Of a DNA stretch of 64,000 nucleotides, positions 24,061 to 34,103 are shown piece by piece. The notes under the pieces are model-generated. The model worked only from the letters and a program-made list of their open reading frames with translations. It was not told the origin of the DNA and made no database searches. Both the position numbers and the translations under genes were made by a program. Location of the stretch: positions 505,896-569,895 of the forward strand of contig NZ_LN881717.1 in the NCBI RefSeq assembly GCF_001457435.1, written 5' to 3'. Origin of the DNA: Actinobaculum massiliense. Its GTDB lineage: Bacteria; Actinomycetota; Actinomycetes; Actinomycetales; Actinomycetaceae. The stretch's first letter is position 1. Every line of letters starts with the position of its first letter.

Positions 24061-27000
24061 TAAGCCGTCACCACCGTTCGACGCCGGAGCGGTAGAGCCA
24101 CAATCAGCACCGCCAGGCTAAAAAGACCTTGCCCACCGGCAACCGCAAATTCGAACCAGCGGTTGTAATTAATCGTCAGGATCATCTCTTCCGATCGTTC
24201 GGGCAGTTGCCACGTCTGATTCCACAAGTCCTGCGCCGGGGCAATGGTTTTACCATCGAGCTTTGCGACCCATCCCGCATCGGCTCGTTCGGTTAGATCG
24301 AGGCGCTGAGCGGGGCCGGCCGGCAGGGTGATATGCACTCCGTAGCGGCCCGCGTCCAGATGCGTGCCGCCCAATCGCAAGCGCGAGGGGTCAAGCTCGG
24401 CGGACACTCGCCAAAACATTCCCGTCTCGTTTTCGGTCACGTACTCCAGATCCGGTGCCGCATTGAGTGCGCCCGCAAGCGCGTCGGAGGCACCATCGGG
24501 AATAAGGACCATGCTCACGGCGTGCTCGGCTAGAGCTCCGGCGGCATCCGGGTTCCCGGCGAGCAGATCAGCTACTGCCGCGGCGAGATGCTCGGAGGCA
24601 GGATCCTGGGTTGAGGAATTTTCTCCGGTCACCCGCAGGCTTTGCCCTGCCATATCGTTCATGGTCACTTCGTGGAGTTCTTTGCCCGGCCCGCGCCAAA
24701 CCTCTGCCCGAACTCCGGCGTCGTCGGCGAAAAGGGCGAGCACACGGCTTCGGGCCGCGGAATTCTGCTCCTCAACCGCGAGCGCGGGAACGCGGGTGGC
24801 GGGTACCGCTCGTAGCGCCGATCCTCCGCTCGCGAGATAAACCCCGTGAGCGCCGGAGGCGAGGGCAGCCAGGATCACCAGTGCCACGCTCCCCAAACCG
24901 ATGAGCTGGTGGGGGCCGAAGGAGCGCACCGAGATGTCGGTGCGCAAGCCGTCGCCGGCGCAGACCAGCACCAAGAAGAAACCGAGGAGAGCCACCGAGA
25001 GGCCGGTGCCGGCCCACCCGTAAGCGGGAAGCGCAACGGATCCCTGATAGGCAACCCCGCTCACGAAACGGGTGGAGAGCCCGGCCCAGGCGAAGCCAGC
25101 CGCGGCGAGGAGCCAGCCGCGGCGAATTCCGCGCCAGTTGCGGTGGCGAAGAAGTGAACACAGGGCGGCGATGAGAATAGCGAGGGCCGCGAGAAGCGGG
25201 ATTGCTAGCGAGGCGTCACTGAGCACGCCGGTGAGTTTTTCGCTTCCGGCTCCCGCCCCCGTGAGCCCCGCGCTTTCGAGCGTGTAGCCGGCGCTGGGCG
25301 AGAAGGTCATCAAGCCCAGCCAGGAGGGCCGCCCCGCTACCTGCGGGCCAGGGTGCGCGAAGAAAATCCTCCAGCTTCCGCCCAGGGACGGGCCCACCAG
25401 CGCCCAGGGGGCGGCGGCGATCCAGAACCAACGTATTTGCCGCCAGCGCCAGACGCCGGCCGCTGCAACGAGGAGGGAAACCAAAAGCATCACCGGCGCG
25501 GCGGCCCCAAGCACCACGAAGGCGAGGGCAGCCACTCCGATCCCCGCGCTTGACTGGGGGCCGTGCGGATTTTCGCGCGCCCGCCAGGCGCCCATCACCG
25601 CTCCGAGCGCTACCGGCAAAAAGACGTGCAGGGCGGCAGCGGGGATGTGGCCGTTGAGGACAGCGGCCACCAGCGGCGGGGCCGCGGCCCAGGCAATGGC
25701 CGAAATCGCGCGGATGTGCGGAGAGTTGGTGAGGGTGCCGCTAGCCCAGAACGCGGCCGCCGCAGCGAGCGGGAAGGAGGCGTAGAGCGCCAGTAGACCA
25801 ATGTTTCCCAGGTTTTCACCGAGCGGTTGGCCCAGCAGCGCGAAAGGCGTGAAAAGGAGCCAAAATGCGTCGATTCGCTGCGCGCTACCGTCCCCGCTGG
25901 GCAGCCACGAATGCAAGGCGGCGCGCAAAAGATCCGTGCCCGTCCAGGCATCGGGTAGGTAGGCTCCGCCTGCTAACGCGCCCGCACCTACGTTGGGGAG
26001 GGCAAAGCCCACCGCGAGGAGCACGCCAAAAAGTAGCGCGATCCAACCCGCCACTCGTGTGGCCCCTCGCCAGTGTGCGCGTTCGCGGAGAACCAGCGGG
26101 TCGGGAAGATCTATCAGGGAAACTTGTTCGCGCTCCGCGCGCCGGATTTCACGTTTCGCTCGCCGCACGCTCGAGGGCCGATCCTCGAGTTCCCGGAGGG
26201 CGCCGCGAGGTGCGCTACGAGTTTTCCGCAAGCGGGCTCGGGCGCGAAGCAGGGCGGGAATCTTGGCGAGGAGCGAGAATCCCCCGCGAATTTCGCCCTC
26301 TGCTAGGCGCGGCTCCTTGCAAAGGAGCCTCCAGATGGCGCGCGGCACCGCGGCCAGGATGTACCAGAGGAAAACCAGCGGAGCCAGTATCGCGGGGGCG
26401 GCGAGCACGGCGTTATAGACCTGAGCTCCCCGCCGGCGGGCGTAGGAGCTTCGCCGCGAGGTGCCCAGCGAGAGTTGCGCGTGGCGCACCACTGCCGCGG
26501 GTTCGACGACGACTCGCCAGCCCGCTGCCCGCAGGCGCCGCGAGATTTCCAAGCCGTCTCCAAAGGGCCCGAGAACCGGATCAAACCCGCCCACGGCTTG
26601 CAGTGCCTCGGTGCGGATCAGCATTCCCGCGGTTCCGACGCCCAGAACGTCCGAGCGGCCATCGAGCTGGCCACCATCGCGGTCTCCGGGTTCTACCTCG
26701 GGCACGCGCCGGGCCGAACGGGTGGCGCGAATACCCACCTCGAGGAGTTCTTTGCGATCGTTCCAGCCAACTTGCTTGGAACCGACCGCGCCCATAGCGC
26801 GGGAGGAAGATCCGCGCCGGTGAAGCGCCAGCAAAGCGCCGGCTTCGGGGGCAGAATCTTCGTGCAGGATCCACAGCCAGGTGCCGGGCGCCGGAACGCT
26901 CCCGGATGCCTCCGGCCCGGCCGGAGCCTCGGATGGCCCAGCGGCTAGCTCCAAATATCGGTTTACTACTTGCGCCAGGTTTTCACCCGGTAGCCGCAGG

Positions 27001-27302
27001 CCTTCCAGGGCCACATTTGCGTTCGCCCCCGCTCCGCTCGCCCGCTTTCGGGCCGCTTCCAGCCCCGCGCGGACACCGGCGGAAAGCTCGCTCCCTGAAG
27101 CGCCCTCCATGCTTGACCCAGATGCTTCAAGGACGAGCACGCGGCCGGGCACAACCTCACCCAGCAAAAGCGCGGTGAGGGTTGCGGTAAGAGTTGGGGA
27201 AGTTGGCCGAGTAATAACGAGGGCGCTAACGCCGTCGAGAGTTCTCTGCTTCGAAATCTCCACAACTCCGGGGCGGCGTGAGGTGCTAACCGATAGCGAC
27301 AT
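24060..27302 (-). CDS. Large membrane glycosyltransferase, GT2 plus multi-pass domain
   Basis: This 1080-residue protein has an N-terminal GT-A domain: WILHEDSAPEAGAL near residue 145 stands where the DxD lies in GT2 enzymes. GVGTAGMLIRTEALQAVGGFDP and a GDGLEISRRLRAAGW motif follow. From residue 290 onwards there are about a dozen transmembrane helices, and the last 230 residues form an extracytoplasmic domain before a final helix. The family is widespread in actinobacteria beside whiB and DUF5719. Start and stop both overlap neighbours as TAATG. The sugar and acceptor are unknown. Confidence 0.82.
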   Translation of the reverse strand: MSLSVSTSRRPGVVEISKQRTLDGVSALVITRPTSPTLTATLTALLLGEVVPGRVLVLEASGSSMEGASGSELSAGVRAGLEAARKRASGAGANANVALEGLRLPGENLAQVVNRYLELAAGPSEAPAGPEASGSVPAPGTWLWILHEDSAPEAGALLALHRRGSSSRAMGAVGSKQVGWNDRKELLEVGIRATRSARRVPEVEPGDRDGGQLDGRSDVLGVGTAGMLIRTEALQAVGGFDPVLGPFGDGLEISRRLRAAGWRVVVEPAAVVRHAQLSLGTSRRSSYARRRGAQVYNAVLAAPAILAPLVFLWYILAAVPRAIWRLLCKEPRLAEGEIRGGFSLLAKIPALLRARARLRKTRSAPRGALRELEDRPSSVRRAKREIRRAEREQVSLIDLPDPLVLRERAHWRGATRVAGWIALLFGVLLAVGFALPNVGAGALAGGAYLPDAWTGTDLLRAALHSWLPSGDGSAQRIDAFWLLFTPFALLGQPLGENLGNIGLLALYASFPLAAAAAFWASGTLTNSPHIRAISAIAWAAAPPLVAAVLNGHIPAAALHVFLPVALGAVMGAWRARENPHGPQSSAGIGVAALAFVVLGAAAPVMLLVSLLVAAAGVWRWRQIRWFWIAAAPWALVGPSLGGSWRIFFAHPGPQVAGRPSWLGLMTFSPSAGYTLESAGLTGAGAGSEKLTGVLSDASLAIPLLAALAILIAALCSLLRHRNWRGIRRGWLLAAAGFAWAGLSTRFVSGVAYQGSVALPAYGWAGTGLSVALLGFFLVLVCAGDGLRTDISVRSFGPHQLIGLGSVALVILAALASGAHGVYLASGGSALRAVPATRVPALAVEEQNSAARSRVLALFADDAGVRAEVWRGPGKELHEVTMNDMAGQSLRVTGENSSTQDPASEHLAAAVADLLAGNPDAAGALAEHAVSMVLIPDGASDALAGALNAAPDLEYVTENETGMFWRVSAELDPSRLRLGGTHLDAGRYGVHITLPAGPAQRLDLTERADAGWVAKLDGKTIAPAQDLWNQTWQLPERSEEMILTINYNRWFEFAVAGGQGLFSLAVLIVALPLRRRTVVTA

Positions 27303-27655
27303 TAGGCACCGTTCGCGCGCCGGCGCCTTTCCCGAATAATACGGCGTCGATCATTATCCGACATTCCGCCCCAAATCCCGTGCCGAATATCGTTTTCGAG
27401 GGCGTACTCCAGGCAGGCATCACGCACGGGGCAACGATGGCAAATCGAGGTAGCCGGAGCGGTTGACCCGCCCTTTTCGGGGAAGAAAAGATCCGGATCG
27501 GTTTGCGCACACAGCGCATACTCCTGCCAGTGCGCGGATTCGCCGTCTGACTTTTCATACCCAAGGTCGAAAATATCGAGCATCAGATGTTGCGCTTCTT
27601 CGCGGGTGAGTTCGCCACCCTTGGCGAGCCGCAACTCGTCTTTTCTATCGCGCAC
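27302..27655 (-). CDS. whiB: WhiB family iron-sulfur transcription factor
   Basis: This 117-residue protein has the four cysteines of the [4Fe-4S] cluster (CAQTD, then CHRCPVRDAC in CxxCxxxxxC spacing), the GIWGG turn and a basic C-terminal tail (RRIIRERRRR). It most resembles the WhiB2/WhmD group that controls septation, by neighbourhood and motif. The GTG start at 27655 has GAGGAGGACCC in front. It is the first gene of a coupled whiB-glycosyltransferase-DUF5719 unit. Confidence 0.93.
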   Translation of the reverse strand: MRDRKDELRLAKGGELTREEAQHLMLDIFDLGYEKSDGESAHWQEYALCAQTDPDLFFPEKGGSTAPATSICHRCPVRDACLEYALENDIRHGIWGGMSDNDRRRIIRERRRRANGA

Positions 27656-27682
27656 GGGTCCTCCTCTTACCAGCCTCCCTAA

Positions 27683-27712
27683 ATTACACGCGTGTCATTC
27701 CCCTAAAGTCAA
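27683..27712 (-). promoter_or_regulatory. Promoter of the whiB operon with a palindrome in the spacer
   Basis: On the minus strand TTGACT (27707-27712) and TGTAAT (27683-27688) are 18 bases apart. ACACGCGTGT (27686-27695), a perfect 10-bp palindrome, overlaps the spacer and the -10 and could bind a regulator. Confidence 0.7.
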
Positions 27713-27742
27713 GCCCAAGATGTATATTGCACCCTTTTAAAT

Positions 27743-28819
27743 TCAGCTTGCGCTCACCGCAACGCGCGCCTTGGGATTCTCGGCCAGGTAGCTTTCCACT
27801 TGGCTAGATTCGACGTAGCGCCCATTAATAACCACCGGGTCGTCGTCAATGCGAGCCTCCGTCCAGCGGTAGTACATCGCCAGAAGCGCCCCGGAGATGT
27901 TGTGCCAGATGGAGAACACCGCGCCCGCCAGCGCCGCTTCCGGCCCGAAGTAGGTTTTTGCCAGGCCGGCCGCCAATCCCGAGTTCTGCATACCGACCTC
28001 CACGGAGGTGGTGCGAGCGGCACGCTTGCGGATTCCGAACAGCCGCGCAAAGCCGTATCCAAAGGCGTACCCAAGCAGGTTATGCGCGATGACGGCGGCG
28101 AACACAATCAGCCCCGCGGTACGAATTACATCCACCGATCCGGACACCACTCCCGCGAGCACGCCCGCGATCCCAAAGGTCGAGATCCACGGAAGGACCG
28201 GCAACACGTACGAGGTGAAGGGATCGCTCCAGTAGCGGTCTGCCAGTGACCGAATAATGAGGCCACCCACCACCGGCACCAGGACGATCTGCACAATTGA
28301 AACGGCCATAGCTCCGCCGTCGACCGGCATACGGTCCCCCACCAACCAGGTGGTGAGCAAGGGCGTCATAATCGGCGCAAGGAGGGTGGAAATTGAGGTC
28401 ATGGTGACCGAAAGCGCCACGTCAGCCTTCGAGAGGTAGGAGATGACGTTCGACGACGTCCCTCCCGGCGCGCAACCAACCAGAATGACTCCCGCCGCCA
28501 CCGCGGGTGGAAGATTGAGCGCCGCGGTGATTGCCCAGGCAATGCCCGGCATAATGATGTACTGCGCCACCACACCAATGAGAACCGGGATGGGGCGGGT
28601 GAATACGAGTTTGAAGTCGCTGAGCTTGAGCGTCAGGCCCATGCCGAACATGATGACTCCGAGCAGGATGCTCGTGTATGGAGCCAGGCGGGAGGCACTC
28701 GCCGGAGCGAAGAAGCCCCATCCGAAGGCGAGGAGAATGATCAGAGGAAAAATGGTGACCGCGATCAGCGCGGAACGATCCTCTGAGGTCCGCGCCAGCG
28801 GTTTCTTTGTGTTTGGCAT
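27743..28819 (-). CDS. Bile acid:sodium symporter family transporter
   Basis: This protein of about 358 residues has 9 to 10 transmembrane helices. GCAPGGTSSNVISYLSKADVALS and EVGMQNSGLAAGLA are the two crossover motifs of BASS transporters. The frame is open to 28942, but the upstream part is polar and unconserved. ATG 28819 puts a short cytosolic tail before helix 1, although its Shine-Dalgarno is weak. BASS members carry organic anions with sodium; the substrate here is unknown. The gene stands alone, divergent from rmlA. Confidence 0.85.
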   Translation of the reverse strand: MPNTKKPLARTSEDRSALIAVTIFPLIILLAFGWGFFAPASASRLAPYTSILLGVIMFGMGLTLKLSDFKLVFTRPIPVLIGVVAQYIIMPGIAWAITAALNLPPAVAAGVILVGCAPGGTSSNVISYLSKADVALSVTMTSISTLLAPIMTPLLTTWLVGDRMPVDGGAMAVSIVQIVLVPVVGGLIIRSLADRYWSDPFTSYVLPVLPWISTFGIAGVLAGVVSGSVDVIRTAGLIVFAAVIAHNLLGYAFGYGFARLFGIRKRAARTTSVEVGMQNSGLAAGLAKTYFGPEAALAGAVFSIWHNISGALLAMYYRWTEARIDDDPVVINGRYVESSQVESYLAENPKARVAVSAS

Positions 28820-29069
28820 GGAGCTATTGTTATGAGACTCGTGGACACCTCGCTCAAACGTTCCACATAGTGAGGATCGTGTGTCGCAGGGCACCTTATG
28901 ATCGGCGTTTGGGCAGGTCAGGCGATTGCGATGCGGGGGCATTAGGCTGGCCGGAATTCCCTTTATTACGCGGATTTACGTCGCATTCCGAGGAGCGTGA
29001 AGGTAAGGTTGCGAAGAGATAGCGGGCAGCGGTCCGCTGAGTTAAATGACGACTTCGAAAGGATGCCTT

Positions 29070-29960
29070 ATGCGCGGCATTATTCTTGCGGGCGGTTCGG
29101 GAACGCGCCTCCACCCCATTACGCTCGGCACCTCAAAGCAACTGGTCCCGGTCTATGACAAGCCCATGATCTACTACCCGCTCTCCACTCTTATGTTGGC
29201 GGGCGTGCAGGACATTTTGATTATCACCACTCCGGATGATGCCCCGCAGTTCCATCGTCTTCTGGGCAATGGCTCGCAGTTTGGCGTCAATCTCGAGTTT
29301 GCGGTGCAGGAAAAGCCGAACGGGCTCGCGCAAGCCTTCGTGATTGGCGCAGACTTTATTGGCAACGAAGCCGCGGGCCTAGTGCTCGGCGACAATATTT
29401 TCTACGGCCCCACCATGGGCCGGAGCCTGCAGCGCAATGTGGCGCCCGACGGCGGAGCGATTTTCGCCTACCACGTTTCCGATCCGCGCGCCTATGGCGT
29501 GGTCGAATTTGACGAGAACTTCCGAGCGATTTCAATTGAAGAAAAGCCGGAGCACCCGAAGTCGAATTACGCCGTTCCCGGCTTGTACTTCTATGACAAC
29601 AACGTGGTGGAGATTGCCAAGAACCTGGAGCCCTCCCCGCGCGGCGAGTACGAAATCACGGATGTCAACCGCGTTTACCTCGAGCAGGGCAAGCTTTCGG
29701 TGGAAGTCCTGGACCGCGGCACGGCATGGCTCGACACCGGAACCTTCGACTCGCTAGCGGACGCCACGAGCTTCGTTCGCACCATTCAGGCCCGCCAAGG
29801 ACTGTCAGTTGGTTGCCCTGAGGAAATCGGCTGGCGCAAGGGCTTCCTGTCCGACGACGAACTGCGCGCCCGGGGCGAAAAGCTGGCGAAGTCCGGATAC
29901 GGCGAGTATCTGCTGGAGCTTCTGGAAACTAAATCGAATACCCCACAGGGTAAGTACTAA
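29070..29960 (+). CDS. rmlA: Glucose-1-phosphate thymidylyltransferase
   Basis: This 296-residue RmlA makes dTDP-glucose, the first step to dTDP-L-rhamnose. [18 protein letters not shown] holds the nucleotide-binding loop and catalytic Arg. [41 protein letters not shown] and [12 protein letters not shown] follow in family order. GAAAGGA upstream of ATG 29070 fixes the start; the frame extends to 29046. It is monocistronic, ended by a strong hairpin, at the left border of the polysaccharide locus. Confidence 0.97.
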   Translation: MRGIILAGGSGTRLHPITLGTSKQLVPVYDKPMIYYPLSTLMLAGVQDILIITTPDDAPQFHRLLGNGSQFGVNLEFAVQEKPNGLAQAFVIGADFIGNEAAGLVLGDNIFYGPTMGRSLQRNVAPDGGAIFAYHVSDPRAYGVVEFDENFRAISIEEKPEHPKSNYAVPGLYFYDNNVVEIAKNLEPSPRGEYEITDVNRVYLEQGKLSVEVLDRGTAWLDTGTFDSLADATSFVRTIQARQGLSVGCPEEIGWRKGFLSDDELRARGEKLAKSGYGEYLLELLETKSNTPQGKY

Positions 29961-29988
29961 AGCAGACAGAGCTTCCTTCCTCTATACG

Positions 29989-30026
29989 TTTGTCCCCCAC
30001 GCCTCTGCATTGGCGTGGGGGACAAA
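29989..30026. terminator. Strong terminator between rmlA and the L,D-transpeptidase gene
   Basis: A perfect 15-bp stem (29989-30003 with 30012-30026) around an eight-base loop, with T-rich sequence after it, lies between two convergent genes and can serve both. Confidence 0.88.
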
Positions 30027-30070
30027 CATTTGTTTCCTTAGATCCTGCCTATTCAGGAGCTCACGATACG

Positions 30071-31489
30071 CTAACGAAACATTTCCGAGCGCACTCCCAT
30101 AATGATGCGGTCTCCGGGTTGCGCCGATCGCATATAGCGCGCGACCTCGGATTCATGGAGAGCAATGCAACCCGCTGTTCCAATCTTTCGCGCGTGCAGG
30201 AAGATTGCATATCCGGCACCTTCGACAATGCGGGAGTCTGGCGGACGATTATGGTTGACCACGACGCCGAGCCGGTAGTCGCCGGTACGGGCAATGGCCC
30301 ACATATCCTCGTCGGCCTTCGACACCTTTTTCGGCGCCTCGTAGTACCTGTTATAGTTCACGCCCGGAGTTCCACCCCATTTTGACTGCGGGTTTAGCTG
30401 ACGGTACGCGAGTCTCGTTCCAGGGTTGTATACTCCGAAGCCCTCGGTTACGGAATAAGATCCAGGTGGGGTCTTCATCGTGCGCCAAGCGGCCGGCTCG
30501 CCCCAGCGCGCCATTCCATTGACGCCGATGCGGGCCGAAGTTGACCACTCCTCTGCATAGAATCCGTCCCTCTGGCGGACACAGTTGACGAACGTTGCAT
30601 AGGAAGTCCCGTACGAATCCGCAATAACGAGCGAGACGCGGTTTGCGCCATAGTTGGGATAAACCGTACGACCGTCGTTGAGCGCCTGGCACTGCCCAGC
30701 TGGTGCGGCAGGACCATGATTGACCATAAAGGTATCAGTTTTATTTCCATCCCAATCGCCGACGTAGGTGAAGTCGCTCGAGTCTCCGTATGTAAATTCA
30801 ACTTGCGCGCGAGGACTCTTGAGAATATTAGAGACATAGTAACGATTTCCGCGCCGCACCGTGAGTGTATCAGTGCCGTTACCGTCCCAATCCCCGGCAT
30901 AGGTCTGATCCGTCACATCACCGAATTTGAAGTCGATGTTTGCAATCCCTGTCATCAACGAGTTGTTGACGTAGTAGGTGTTTCCGCGCCTTACTGTGAT
31001 CGTGTCAGTGCCGTCGCCGTTCCAATCCCCGGCGATGACGGCGTCGCCGGGATCCCCGTACATGAACTCGCGGTCCGCCACCCCGGTGGTAAGACTATTA
31101 CGAACAAAGAACTTATTTCCCCTCCTCACCATGACGGAATCTTTGCCATCACCGTTCCAATCACCAATGAGGATCTCGTCAGAAGCATCCCCGTAGGTGA
31201 AATTTAAATCGGCAATACCCGATGTATTCGAATTCCTAAGGTGATACGTATTCCCGCGGCGTACGGCTATAGTATCCACCCCATCGCCGTCCCAGTCGCC
31301 GATGAGGATCACATCCCCCTTATCTCCGTACTCGACCGCATAATCAGCGATTCCAGATTTTAGGGTGTTCTTGAAATGATAAATATTCCCTCCGTCGCTA
31401 TCTGCGCTCGCGGGGCTTGCCGTAAAAAGCCCGGCACAGGCGATAGCACCGGCGGTGACTGCGGCTAATATCCGTCCTCTCGTTTCCAT
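30071..31489 (-). CDS. Secreted L,D-transpeptidase with 45-residue Asp-rich repeats
   Basis: This 472-residue exported protein has a signal peptide (ILAAVTAGAIACAGLF to ASPASA) and then about five repeats of roughly 45 residues. The repeat core is GDWDGDGVDT, VRRGNTY, N.L.TGIA.(5)YGD; the core resembles a DxDxDG calcium loop. The C-terminal 220 residues end in FLHARKIGTAGCIALHESEV, the His-(x)n-GC motif of YkuD-type L,D-transpeptidases with the catalytic Cys. It probably crosslinks or modifies peptidoglycan. ATG 31489 has AAGGAGAACC in front. The same repeats occur in the proteins at 59509 and 61582, supporting a shared surface-binding module. The calcium role is inference. Confidence 0.88.
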   Translation of the reverse strand: METRGRILAAVTAGAIACAGLFTASPASADSDGGNIYHFKNTLKSGIADYAVEYGDKGDVILIGDWDGDGVDTIAVRRGNTYHLRNSNTSGIADLNFTYGDASDEILIGDWNGDGKDSVMVRRGNKFFVRNSLTTGVADREFMYGDPGDAVIAGDWNGDGTDTITVRRGNTYYVNNSLMTGIANIDFKFGDVTDQTYAGDWDGNGTDTLTVRRGNRYYVSNILKSPRAQVEFTYGDSSDFTYVGDWDGNKTDTFMVNHGPAAPAGQCQALNDGRTVYPNYGANRVSLVIADSYGTSYATFVNCVRQRDGFYAEEWSTSARIGVNGMARWGEPAAWRTMKTPPGSYSVTEGFGVYNPGTRLAYRQLNPQSKWGGTPGVNYNRYYEAPKKVSKADEDMWAIARTGDYRLGVVVNHNRPPDSRIVEGAGYAIFLHARKIGTAGCIALHESEVARYMRSAQPGDRIIMGVRSEMFR

Positions 31490-31724
31490 CGGTTCTCCTT
31501 TGCGGCTTCGTGGAAATTGCTTCGGCACACCCCGATAATAGTTAATGTTTTTCGATGCTTCGAAAGACACTCTTTGAGCAAGAAGTTAACTTTTACTCAG
31601 AGGATGGCAGGGGGTTAGTAGCACTAAGGCGATCACTTAGAATGAGCCTCTCCACATCGTAAAAGAAGACCACCACACCCAAAGTCGCTAAAATCGCAGG
31701 AGACGACGGGTAGCAAGGAAACCA

Positions 31725-33968
31725 ATGATAAGAGACGTACTCAGCAAATCCACGAATAATTGTTCGAGGATCCGCGATAGCCGTTCCTGCGCAGGCGGGG
31801 CGAATCACGATGACGGCACAAACCCGTCGCGAAGCGCGAGTGCTGTTGGCAAGTCTTCATGGGCACTATCCCGCCCGCCACGGTGGCACTGGTGGCTTAC
31901 GGGAGTCATCGTGGCCATCTATATTATTTTCAGCGTACTCGGGCTAACGACCTCGAACCTTGGCGCAAAATTCGCTCACGGTCCCAACTCAACCACCATT
32001 GGACCCACTGCTTCTTTACGTTCAGACGAATATATGGCCGGTACGCCGATGGAACTTTCCATTATGGAGACCGGGGATCAGGCGACCACAGGGCCGCTTG
32101 CCGAGGAATCCTCGGTAGTTCAGCGCATACCCATCGGGCCCGTCCAACATCTCGTTTTCTGGGATTCGACTCTCACCAAAATTCTTAGTTTCCTCCCCGA
32201 TGCGCAAATGTTTGCGGCAAGTTGGTGGCTTTCCTCGCTGGTGCTCCTGCTGGCAATGCCGTATTGGATGGTCCTCATGGGAGGTAGGTGGAACCTCGCC
32301 TGGGCCGCCACCTTCCTTTGCGTTTTCTCACCCGCAAATTGGTGGTGGACGTTCCAAATCTCTGATCAGCTCGGCTTCACCGTTCTAGGATGCACGTTTT
32401 TGCTCCTCGCAGCGCGCGGAGCGGAAAAGAAAAGATGGAAGTTCGCCGCAATCCTTGGCATTCTCTCCGCGATTTGCCTGGCCGGAATGGTGAGCAGATA
32501 CCTGGTCTGGTCACTCATTTTGGGCGGTGGAGTCCTCCTCGCCACGTCGGTGAAAATCCTCCATCGTTGGCGAGATCGCTCGCTACTTACCCTCATATCA
32601 ACGGGGGCTGTAACGCTTATCCTCGCTTTGGCTGTGCTTTGGGAGGGACGCAGGGGAATGGCGGCCCTCACCGCAGCTGTCTATCCCGGCCAGCGCCTCA
32701 CAACGGGCGAAGCATCGGATATGGGCTGGACGTTCTCCGCTAATTTCTTCTTTAGCCTGAGTGCTGGCCAAGTTCGGCCGGTTTCCGCGCCGTACACGTA
32801 TGCGTCCAATATTAGCGAGCTCTCAACTTCCTGGAACTTCCTCCTTCTCATTATTCCGTTCGCGCTTGTCCTGGCCTACCAAACCCAGCGAATCCGCGAT
32901 CGCCTTCCCGAAATTGCGCTCGGACTGTGGTGCATGCTGTGGTTCGCTTGGGGCTTCGTTGGCACCGGTGGTTTTGGCGTGAAGATTCCGCTCCTCAACT
33001 CCGTGCCTGCCGCACGCACAATCCAAATTATCGGAGCTCTCTTCGCTATTTGGCTCATGCTAACGCTCAGCAAAATCAAGCAGCGGCAACTCTCAATTGC
33101 CATAACCGGATCTGCCGTGGTGGGAATGATTTTGCTTCATTCCGGGTCGGAGCTGCTGCTTCGCTACGTGCCAAGCTTCTCCTACAAGGAAGTTCTTCTG
33201 TGGTCCTTGGTAGGAGCAATCGTTACCTTTGTTCTCCTCTACGCTCCCCGCAGTTCCTGGGCGCTCATTGCCTCAGCAAGCTTGGGCCTATCGAGCGTTA
33301 TCGCCACTCCACCGCTGCAGATTGGCCTGGGGTCACTGCGCGGTACGCAAACCGCTAACCGTCTTTCCAGTGAAGGGCAAGAAGCGCGCGAGAAAGGTGA
33401 GCTGTGGGCAACAGACACCATGGCCGGCAACGCACTCCTTATTGCCAATGGGGTACCCACCCTCTCTGGCCTGCTCCGCTCGGGTCCGGTGGAAGATGAA
33501 TGGCTCAAGCTTGATCCTTCTGGCAGGTTTAAGGAGAACTGGAGCCGTGGAGGCGGGTATATCTTCTTCAAGTGGTCGCTTCTACGCCATCCCTTCTTCA
33601 CCAATCCGAATTACGACGTCGTTGAGGTCTACGTCAATCCGTGCACGCTGGCGGAGATTTATCCCGAACTCACCACAATCGTTTCCGATAACCGAATGAG
33701 CGGGGCGGGCCTCGAATGCTTGGTTCCGGCCGGCGAGATTCACCTGCAAGATCTGCCCCAAAGTTCAGCTTCCGAATCCGCTCACGAGTCAGCCTCTCCC
33801 ACCCAAACTGCCTCAGCGGGCACTAGTGCTACGGCTACGGCTCAAGCTCATCCGTCCGGCCCCTCCGGCACATCGGGCACCGGGAAGAATAAGCGGAGTG
33901 GTATTTCCGATCCGGCGAGCGAGCGCCACGCTGATAACACGCAGTACGTCTACAAGATCCAGCGCTAA
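31725..33968 (+). CDS. Multi-pass membrane protein, GT-C-like
   Basis: This 747-residue protein has a first helix near residue 57 and about a dozen further helices up to residue 530. A 200-residue extracytoplasmic tail follows, ending in a Ser/Ala/Thr-rich stretch. The long first outer loop (residues about 75-145, with SDEY and TGPLAEESS) and overall shape resemble bacterial GT-C-fold sugar transferases or YfhO-like proteins, but no diagnostic catalytic motif is certain. AAGGAAACC precedes ATG 31725. Its place in the rhamnan locus suggests glycan transfer from a polyprenyl phosphate sugar outside the membrane. Confidence 0.7.
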   Translation: MIRDVLSKSTNNCSRIRDSRSCAGGANHDDGTNPSRSASAVGKSSWALSRPPRWHWWLTGVIVAIYIIFSVLGLTTSNLGAKFAHGPNSTTIGPTASLRSDEYMAGTPMELSIMETGDQATTGPLAEESSVVQRIPIGPVQHLVFWDSTLTKILSFLPDAQMFAASWWLSSLVLLLAMPYWMVLMGGRWNLAWAATFLCVFSPANWWWTFQISDQLGFTVLGCTFLLLAARGAEKKRWKFAAILGILSAICLAGMVSRYLVWSLILGGGVLLATSVKILHRWRDRSLLTLISTGAVTLILALAVLWEGRRGMAALTAAVYPGQRLTTGEASDMGWTFSANFFFSLSAGQVRPVSAPYTYASNISELSTSWNFLLLIIPFALVLAYQTQRIRDRLPEIALGLWCMLWFAWGFVGTGGFGVKIPLLNSVPAARTIQIIGALFAIWLMLTLSKIKQRQLSIAITGSAVVGMILLHSGSELLLRYVPSFSYKEVLLWSLVGAIVTFVLLYAPRSSWALIASASLGLSSVIATPPLQIGLGSLRGTQTANRLSSEGQEAREKGELWATDTMAGNALLIANGVPTLSGLLRSGPVEDEWLKLDPSGRFKENWSRGGGYIFFKWSLLRHPFFTNPNYDVVEVYVNPCTLAEIYPELTTIVSDNRMSGAGLECLVPAGEIHLQDLPQSSASESAHESASPTQTASAGTSATATAQAHPSGPSGTSGTGKNKRSGISDPASERHADNTQYVYKIQR

Positions 33969-34103
33969 CGGGCGTGAGGCACGCATCGCCGCAGCGAGCG
34001 TTCATGGCGTGAGCTCGCGCGCGTTGCCTGAGCGTGGGCACATCGCTAGTGCGCATTACCGAGGCGCAAGCGTAAAATCGGGATCGCCCACCCTGCGGCG
34101 GTA

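Noticed and set aside
25865-26797. Plus-strand open frame of about 310 codons over the large glycosyltransferase
   Set aside because: Arg/Ala/Pro-rich translation typical of antisense frames in high-GC coding DNA.
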